Assembly (NCBI GenBank): GCA_031254385.1
Contig: JAIRUO010000265.1
Span: 1-12,053 of the forward strand
DNA from: Treponema sp.
GTDB lineage: Bacteria; Spirochaetota; Spirochaetia; Treponematales; Breznakiellaceae
Length of the DNA stretch: 12,053 nucleotides
Direction of reading: 5' to 3'
Positions 9,101 to 12,053 of the stretch are shown piece by piece. The position numbers were made by a program, and so were the translations under genes. Within the stretch, counting starts at the first letter, position 1. Every line of letters begins with the position of its first letter. Below the pieces are notes generated by a model that saw nothing but the letters and a program-made list of their open reading frames with translations, searched no databases and was not told where the DNA came from.

Positions 9101-9529
9101 ATTGATGAGGGTGGAAGATTTGCTGGCAAGAGAGTGCTTATCGCCGAAGACGTGGAGATCAACCGTGAGATATTGGTAGCAATGCTGGAAGACACCGGAA
9201 TAGGCATTGACTGCGCCCGGAACGGGCTAGAGGCTGTTGAAATGATAGCGGCTGCTCCCACCCAATACGATGTGATATTAATGGACGTGCAGATGCCCAA
9301 GATGGACGGGCTTGAGGCGACGCGGCGTATACGGAAGCTATTAGCAGAACGATCGAAGAGAGTTCCGATAATTGCAATGACCGCGCATGTATTCAAGAGC
9401 GATATTGAAGAATGCCTTGCGGCAGGGATGGACGATCATATAGGAAAGCCGCTTGACATTGAAGATGTATTGACAAAGCTGTATAAGTATTTGCGTGGTG
9501 GGGAATGGGGAGTTGGGAGTGGGGAGTAG
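6128..9529 (+). CDS. Hybrid sensor histidine kinase, putative lipoprotein signal-VFT-VFT-TM-PAS-HisKA-HATPase-REC
   Basis: This is a 1133-residue BvgS/EvgS-like sensor kinase. Residues 14-37 form a hydrophobic signal ending in a spirochaete-style lipobox (LFSSC, Cys38), so the N-terminus may be lipidated. Two periplasmic binding-protein (VFT) domains follow at about 65-310 and 315-555, then a membrane segment at about 564-587. One PAS domain lies at about 607-725, then a coiled-coil and His756 in SHEMRTPMN. The ATPase has Asn873, DNGIGI at 906 and GGTGLGL at 935. The single REC has Glu1007-Asp1008, Asp1053 and Lys1107. Compared with its two upstream paralogues it lacks the first REC: the sequence passes straight from the ATPase to GGRFAGKRVLIAEDVE. 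The ATG at 6128 has a strong ribosome site, and no later Met would keep the whole signal. Repeats encode the first 60 or so residues and the last 10 (tail GGEWGVGSGE). Ligand and partner are unknown. Confidence 0.93.
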   Translation: MKNEELGMRNGKDFLVLLLSFFTSHFSLLICIFLFSSCARMNVPTPQGGIAATSLPTLHSPFKTFRDIPGVTAEEIADIEKLQSDYTSFSFGANPSTETFILANGEVGGFTTLLCEWLTELIGIPFHQEVFAWDDLLAKTNDRTVDFMASLAATEERRQFYYMTDPIAERQIKTMRIRGSPSLERIAQERLPRYALIQTPGMINVITDMIVAATAPGTFEPIYVIDVNDAYNAMKDGRADVFFSGGVTVDSYLADDVYTEIFFPLLFAYTSLITANPALEPIISVVNKVMRNGAMPYLNHLYNQGNRDFLRYRLSLQLNKAEREYIASHPVIPVVANYDNFPVCFFNTREGKWQGLFFDLLDEMTKVTGLSFKLINENNADWPIIYEMVRSGEASLIADLTWTQERANYFIWPERVLLPDYLALVSKSDYRDITISEIRNIKVGVAQGTVYASTFRQWFPDHPNIVEYVNMDMAIAALGRDEIDMVMSSQRRLMYVTHYLELPGYKTNMIFDHPIQTLFGVNKNEEALRSIIDKAFELIDADGISERWMRKTYDYRVKVAEAQLPWLIGAVILALTVLGLILVLFFRVHGEGKRLAKVVAEKTSTLTAILDSASDVIFCIDLDSRYTECNKSFENFFNVRKSDLIGKGNVEALGWSPDVTAQHTAKDKKVFTEKVTLSAEELIPSADGRVLLFETIKSPIIHDGEVTGLVGMARDITQRGEIMHDLEHAVAEAKKASLEAEAANHAKSSFLATMSHEMRTPMNAIIGMTSIAKNSINIERKDYALNKIENAAVHLLSVINDVLDISKIEANKLELSPIEFDLERMLQRIVSIINFRMDEKHQKFALNVDKNIPRFIVGDDHHLSQVIMNLLANAVKFSPEQGEIGLDVALASETDGICEIRIKVSDNGIGIAPEQQEKLFSAFQQADSSISREFGGTGLGLSISKHIVELMGGAIWVESEVGKGSRFIFTVKLKRGEQNDVSMPASVVKPGIDEGGRFAGKRVLIAEDVEINREILVAMLEDTGIGIDCARNGLEAVEMIAAAPTQYDVILMDVQMPKMDGLEATRRIRKLLAERSKRVPIIAMTAHVFKSDIEECLAAGMDDHIGKPLDIEDVLTKLYKYLRGGEWGVGSGE
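6133..6218 (+). repeat. Imperfect inverted repeat of purine-rich and pyrimidine-rich simple repeats inside the signal-peptide region
   Basis: The left arm (about 6133-6160) is built of GAGGAAT/TAGGAAT-like units. The right arm (about 6186-6218) is built of CACTTCT units repeated three times and ends in CATTT. Read antiparallel, the arms pair over roughly 28 positions with several G:U wobbles and A:C mismatches, around a T-rich loop of about 25-30 nt. The structure begins directly after the start codon of the third kinase, so it could affect translation. The right arm encodes SFFTSHFSLLIC, part of the hydrophobic signal. It looks like an intergenic repeat absorbed into the gene; this is an inference. 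Confidence 0.55.
6255..6310 (+). repeat. C-rich inverted copies of the junction repeat flanking a GC-rich palindrome
   Basis: TCCCTACTCCCC (6255-6266) is the exact reverse complement of the first 12 nt of the GGGGAGTAGGGAG unit. A perfect hairpin follows, GGCGGC-ATT-GCCGCC (6269-6283), and then more ACTCCC-type units to about 6310. The layout, a small GC palindrome flanked by short repeats, recalls REP-like elements. It lies in frame inside the third kinase and encodes a linker (about NVPTPQGGIAATSLPTLHSP) between Cys38 and the first VFT domain. I cannot name a known repeat family. Confidence 0.55.
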
Positions 9530-9533
9530 GGAG
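9500..9533 (+). repeat. G-tract heptad repeat ending kinase 3, possible G-quadruplex
   Basis: Five G-tracts of three or four Gs (9500-9503, 9507-9510, 9515-9517, 9521-9524, 9529-9531) are separated by loops of 3-4 nt. This fits the canonical G3+N1-7 quadruplex pattern on the coding strand and therefore in the mRNA. The repeat encodes the terminal residues GEWGVGSGE and supplies the TAG stop (9527-9529). Its last 13 nt are identical to 6105-6117. Quadruplex formation is a prediction. Confidence 0.65.
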
Positions 9534-9540
9534 CTCGATT

Positions 9541-9566
9541 ACAAGAGGTCTTCTTGTTTCTTTTTT
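9541..9566 (+). terminator. Rho-independent terminator of the kinase operon
   Basis: ACAAGA (9541-9546) and TCTTGT (9552-9557) form a 6-bp stem with a 5-nt loop, followed by a T-rich run (TTTCTTTTTT to about 9566). It begins 12 nt after the stop of the third kinase. The T tail runs into the stop codon of the convergent DUF3943 gene (TAA at 9565-9567 on the minus strand). The other strand has no T tract after the hairpin, so the terminator works in the + direction only. The stem is short and AT-rich, so strength is uncertain. Confidence 0.6.
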
Positions 9567-10947
9567 ATTTGTCTATAAAAGTCATCTGTATGCCAAGAAT
9601 TAGGCGATTTGATATATAGACAGCATTATTTTCTTTGTACGAGTGTACGCTCTTCAGAAAGAATGAATTATTCACAAAAAGTGAGAATATTTTTGTGAAA
9701 CGAAAAGAACATTCCAAAAAAGAAAAATTTATAAACTCTATAGTTCGTGAATCAGGTTTATTAAGGTACGGGATCATAAACACTAAGTAGTTGCAAGTCC
9801 CCAATGTTATTCTGCTCTTTTTTTGAGTTACAAAAGTAACAAAAAATTTAAGATTAGCGCCCGTTCCAAAATAATTATCCCTTTCACGGAGATTTAAATC
9901 CTTTTCTATAAGCGGAAAATATTCGGATGAACCAAGAATAGTCCAGCCCAGATGTGATTTTAATTCAAGATGAGCAGTATTGAATTCGTGTCTCCATTTT
10001 AGCGACCAGTCGAGGCCATTATTGGCAAAATTGAAATTAAAATTGATTAAATTACTGGCAAATACATCATAATGCAAGGTCAATCCTGTCGAAAGCATAT
10101 CTTTTTCTGTATACAATGGATTATAAGAAAAAAGAAAAGCATCGTTTAATATAGTCCAGTCGGTTCCTGTCGGAAGAAACGTAATGCCAAACAGCAATTT
10201 AAATTCAAAATGAGAAAATGGTTTTTTTGAATTCTGATCAAATGGGTTTCCATAAATAACTTCGCAGCCTATATTACCAGAAAATATATTGGATGGTTGT
10301 GGCTTAGTCAGACTGTCCTGTTGTTCGTTATCTCTATAAATCGGTTTTATCCATCCAGGCCCTGCCATTGTAGATAGATAATAGGTATTATATGTTTTTG
10401 TCGGTTTTTTCCCCAATAACAGATTATTAAACGCATCTATTGGACTTACCAATGCGGCTAACCAGGGATTGCCTATCTCTAAATATAATAGATGCATCAT
10501 TTCACCAAAAGCCGCGCCGGCGATAGGAGTAAAAATAAGATCATTTATAGCGGGTTCATCTGTTTCTCCGAATAATTCCCAAGTCAAGGATCCCCCAAGG
10601 CCGAACAAAAGCGATTCATAAAAACTAAAACCGTTTGTGCGGGCCGCCGCATGGTAAAGTCCGCCCTGATAGGCATGCCCGGGATGGTTATAAAGAAAAG
10701 GGTCATCGTCCCACCACCACCGAGATAAAAGGTTATTTTTCCAGCTTTGTGGGCTTATTTCAGCATAGTCTTCACCATTAAGCCAGCTAAACGTATGGAG
10801 TACAACATCAGTCATAAATATTCCTAACAGAGCCGGGAAGAACGCCTTTTTTTCGCTGCTACTATCTTCTGTTTCCTGCGCCCCTGCAGAACCTGAGATA
10901 ATAGATAAGAGTACAAGAAGCAGTATGGTTTTTTTTGCAAAATTCAT
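9565..10947 (-). CDS. DUF3943 domain-containing envelope protein
   Basis: This encodes a secreted protein of 460 residues with a clear Sec signal peptide: KK, a hydrophobic core, then cleavage after AGA at about residue 23, giving mature QETED. Residues about 80-112 (DDDPFLYNHPGHAYQGGLYHAAARTNG and beyond) match the conserved block of the DUF3943 family as I know it. The second half (about 220-460) is rich in alternating polar/aromatic strands and could form an outer-membrane beta-barrel; this is an inference. The family's function is unknown to me. I chose the ATG at 10945-10947. A TTG two codons upstream (10953) is also in frame but lies next to the -10 element and is unlikely. No Shine-Dalgarno sequence precedes the ATG. 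The gene is convergent with the kinase operon and divergent from the permease operon, and appears to be monocistronic within the window. Confidence 0.85.
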   Translation of the reverse strand: MNFAKKTILLLVLLSIISGSAGAQETEDSSSEKKAFFPALLGIFMTDVVLHTFSWLNGEDYAEISPQSWKNNLLSRWWWDDDPFLYNHPGHAYQGGLYHAAARTNGFSFYESLLFGLGGSLTWELFGETDEPAINDLIFTPIAGAAFGEMMHLLYLEIGNPWLAALVSPIDAFNNLLLGKKPTKTYNTYYLSTMAGPGWIKPIYRDNEQQDSLTKPQPSNIFSGNIGCEVIYGNPFDQNSKKPFSHFEFKLLFGITFLPTGTDWTILNDAFLFSYNPLYTEKDMLSTGLTLHYDVFASNLINFNFNFANNGLDWSLKWRHEFNTAHLELKSHLGWTILGSSEYFPLIEKDLNLRERDNYFGTGANLKFFVTFVTQKKSRITLGTCNYLVFMIPYLNKPDSRTIEFINFSFLECSFRFTKIFSLFVNNSFFLKSVHSYKENNAVYISNRLILGIQMTFIDK

Positions 10948-10955
10948 AGTCAAAT

Positions 10956-10984
10956 AATGTATAGAAATCTTGTTCTTTTGTCAA
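10956..10984 (-). promoter_or_regulatory. Promoter of the DUF3943 gene, predicted leaderless start
   Basis: On the minus strand a perfect -35 TTGACA (10984-10979) is separated by 17 nt from a -10 TACATT (10961-10956). An overlapping TATACA with 15-nt spacing is an alternative. Only 8 nt separate the -10 from the ATG at 10947. A start 6-8 nt downstream of the -10 would give a 5' leader of 0-3 nt, which fits the absence of a ribosome site. Confidence 0.6.
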
Positions 10985-11025
10985 TTGGGACGTGGAATTT
11001 AAGCCCACAGCTATAAAGAATTTAC

Positions 11026-11054
11026 TTTACATAAACAGCGAAGAGGTATACAAT
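11026..11054 (+). promoter_or_regulatory. Promoter of the ABC permease operon
   Basis: TTTACA (11026-11031) and TACAAT (11049-11054) are spaced by 17 nt and each matches the sigma-70 consensus at five of six positions. The predicted start is near 11061, which would leave a leader of only about 10 nt beginning at the AGGGG ribosome site (11061-11065). The intergenic region 10948-11070 thus holds two divergent promoters. I see no clear operator or riboswitch in it. Confidence 0.5.
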
Positions 11055-11070
11055 ATTAACAGGGGTTGGC

Positions 11071-11988
11071 GTGAAAGATACTTTTCTCCGCCGTGTCGGC
11101 AAGAATAAGGCATTCCTCATAATGTTGATTCCCGCTGTTGTTTACATCGTTATATTTGCCTATATTCCCATGGGCGGCATTATTCTGGCATTCAAGAGAT
11201 ATTCTTACGCGGGCGGAATATTCGGCAGCCCGTGGAACGGGCTCCGGAATTTTGATTTTTTCTTCAACTCCGGAAGGGCCTGGCTTGTTACCAGAAACAC
11301 CGTTCTATATAACATTCTTTTTATCGTTTTTAACACAGTATTGCAGATGTCTGTCGCCATACTCCTCACCGAAATAAAGGGAAGCAAGTTCAGAAAGATT
11401 TCCCAGTCGCTTATGTTCCTGCCGTATTTTATTTCGTGGGTTGTCGTATCGGTTATCGCTTTCAATATTTTAAGCTACGATTTTGGCTTTATTAACGGCA
11501 TCCTTGCACAGCTTGGTCTAGACAAGGTGAATTTTTATAACGACGGTAAGTATTGGCCCGCGATTCTGACCCTCTTTGGCGCATGGAAAGGCGTGGGTTA
11601 CGGTTCGGTGATGTACCTTGCCGCGATAATGGGCATAGACCCAGAAATCTACGAGGCCGCGGCGATTGACGGGGCAGGGGTAGGCCGGCGGATTTTTAGG
11701 ATTACCATACCCTTGATGATGCCGACCGTAATGATTTTATTTTTGCTGGCTATCGGGGGCATATTCAAGGGGAACTTTGATATGTTCTACAACCTGGTCG
11801 GCAATAACGGGATACTCCATAGCTGGACTGACGTGATAGACACGTTTACGTTCCGTGCGCTTATCACCAACAATGATTTTGGCATGTCAGCGGCAGTGGG
11901 TCTTTACCAGTCAATTTTGTGTTTCATCACGATACTTATAGCGAATAAGCTGGTCAAAGTTTACAATGAAAATTACAGCCTGTTTTAG
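11071..11988 (+). CDS. ABC transporter permease, LplB/YteP family (carbohydrate uptake)
   Basis: This is an integral membrane subunit of an ABC importer for a sugar or oligosaccharide. The 305-residue length and the opening (KNKAFLIMLIPAVVYIVIFAYIPMGG) are typical of the LplB group of MalF-like permeases. About six membrane segments are visible, near residues 15-36, 78-98, 112-134, 165-185, 217-235 and 274-294. The EAA loop that docks the ATPase is intact at residues 195-214 (EAAAIDGAG, then ITIP). The GTG start at 11071 has AGGGG 5 nt upstream and leaves a normal short cytoplasmic N-terminus; the next in-frame ATG would remove part of the first membrane segment. A second gene follows after 30 nt, as expected for paired permeases. 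No ATPase or solute-binding protein is in the window. In this group the binding protein is usually encoded nearby and the ATPase often elsewhere. The substrate cannot be told. Confidence 0.93.
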   Translation: MKDTFLRRVGKNKAFLIMLIPAVVYIVIFAYIPMGGIILAFKRYSYAGGIFGSPWNGLRNFDFFFNSGRAWLVTRNTVLYNILFIVFNTVLQMSVAILLTEIKGSKFRKISQSLMFLPYFISWVVVSVIAFNILSYDFGFINGILAQLGLDKVNFYNDGKYWPAILTLFGAWKGVGYGSVMYLAAIMGIDPEIYEAAAIDGAGVGRRIFRITIPLMMPTVMILFLLAIGGIFKGNFDMFYNLVGNNGILHSWTDVIDTFTFRALITNNDFGMSAAVGLYQSILCFITILIANKLVKVYNENYSLF

Positions 11989-11992
11989 GCGG

Positions 11993-12008
11993 GAAAACAA
12001 GCGTTTTC
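11993..12008 (+). other. Small intercistronic hairpin between the two permease genes
   Basis: GAAAAC (11993-11998) and GTTTTC (12003-12008) form a 6-bp stem with a 4-nt loop in the 30-nt gap between the genes. It has no T tract, so it is not a terminator. It may act in mRNA processing or stability, or be chance. Confidence 0.3.
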
Positions 12009-12018
12009 GAGGAGCGAT

Positions 12019-12053
12019 ATGTATAAGACAGTAAGAACCGATGCAGACGAAAA
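12019..12053 (+). CDS. Start of a probable second ABC permease (LplC/YtcP type), 3' partial
   Basis: An ATG at 12019 is preceded by GAGGAG (12009-12014) at a spacing of 4 nt. Eleven complete codons are visible (MYKTVRTDADE) before the window ends. The spacing and good ribosome site argue for a real gene in the same operon. Its identity as the partner permease rests on the usual lplB-lplC gene order and on the hydrophilic, basic start; the visible residues alone do not prove it. A binding-protein gene here is less likely, because no signal peptide is beginning. Confidence 0.6.
   Translation, partial: MYKTVRTDADE

Noticed and set aside
8650..9396. Long open frame (248 codons) on the minus strand opposite kinase 3, with similar frames opposite kinases 1 and 2 (2925-3488, 5699-6010).
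   Set aside because: All lie opposite conserved ATPase/REC coding sequence and resemble one another only because the sense genes are paralogues with similar codon use. The products have no recognisable domain, and the sense frames are unmistakable.
9500..9533. The heptad repeats considered as a CRISPR-like array.
   Set aside because: The units are about 7 nt, directly adjacent and degenerate, with no spacers.
10951..10953. TTG two codons upstream as the start of the DUF3943 gene.
   Set aside because: It lies 2 nt from the predicted -10 element and has no ribosome site. The ATG at 10947 gives a normal signal peptide.
11138..11465. Overlapping frames inside the permease gene on both strands.
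   Set aside because: They are shadows of the permease, whose EAA motif and membrane segments are intact in the chosen frame.
11993..12008. Hairpin after the permease gene as a terminator.
   Set aside because: It has no T tract, and a gene with a good ribosome site follows at once.

Overview
The window looks like chromosomal DNA of a spirochaete of the Treponema group, possibly a gut species. I infer this from the style of the proteins: large hybrid histidine kinases with periplasmic binding-protein sensors, a DUF3943 envelope protein, and an LplB-type sugar permease. No rRNA or other taxonomic marker is present, so the assignment is only moderate. I see no tRNA, rRNA, CRISPR array, transposase or phage gene.

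Left part (1-9529, + strand): three hybrid histidine kinase genes lie head to tail with gaps of 11 and 14 nt, so they are very probably one transcript. The first is cut by the window edge and has venus-flytrap (VFT) sensor domains, a membrane segment, two PAS domains, HisKA-HATPase and two receiver (REC) domains. The second carries a different, Cache-like sensor on nearly the same kinase core with two RECs. The third has two VFT domains, a putative lipoprotein signal, one PAS domain, the kinase core and a single REC. The cores are close paralogues with patchwork similarity, which suggests duplication, domain exchange and gene conversion. No HPt protein and no DNA-binding response regulator is visible, so the output partner must be elsewhere.

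The gene junctions are unusual. G/A-rich heptad-like repeats (unit near GGGGAGT) sit at the ends of the kinase genes. They supply stop codons, Shine-Dalgarno sequences and C-terminal tail residues. At the second junction a cluster of simple repeats and small inverted repeats runs into the third kinase and encodes its signal peptide. A G-tract run capable of forming a G-quadruplex ends the third gene, just before a Rho-independent terminator at 9541-9566.

Middle (9565-10947, - strand): a DUF3943-family envelope protein, convergent with the kinases. Its promoter places the predicted transcription start almost on the ATG, so the mRNA may be leaderless.

Right part (11026-12053, + strand): a promoter, an LplB/YteP-type ABC sugar permease, then the first codons of a gene that is probably the partner permease. 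This is the start of a carbohydrate uptake operon divergent from the DUF3943 gene. A link between the kinases' sensors and nutrient uptake is possible but is inferred only from proximity.
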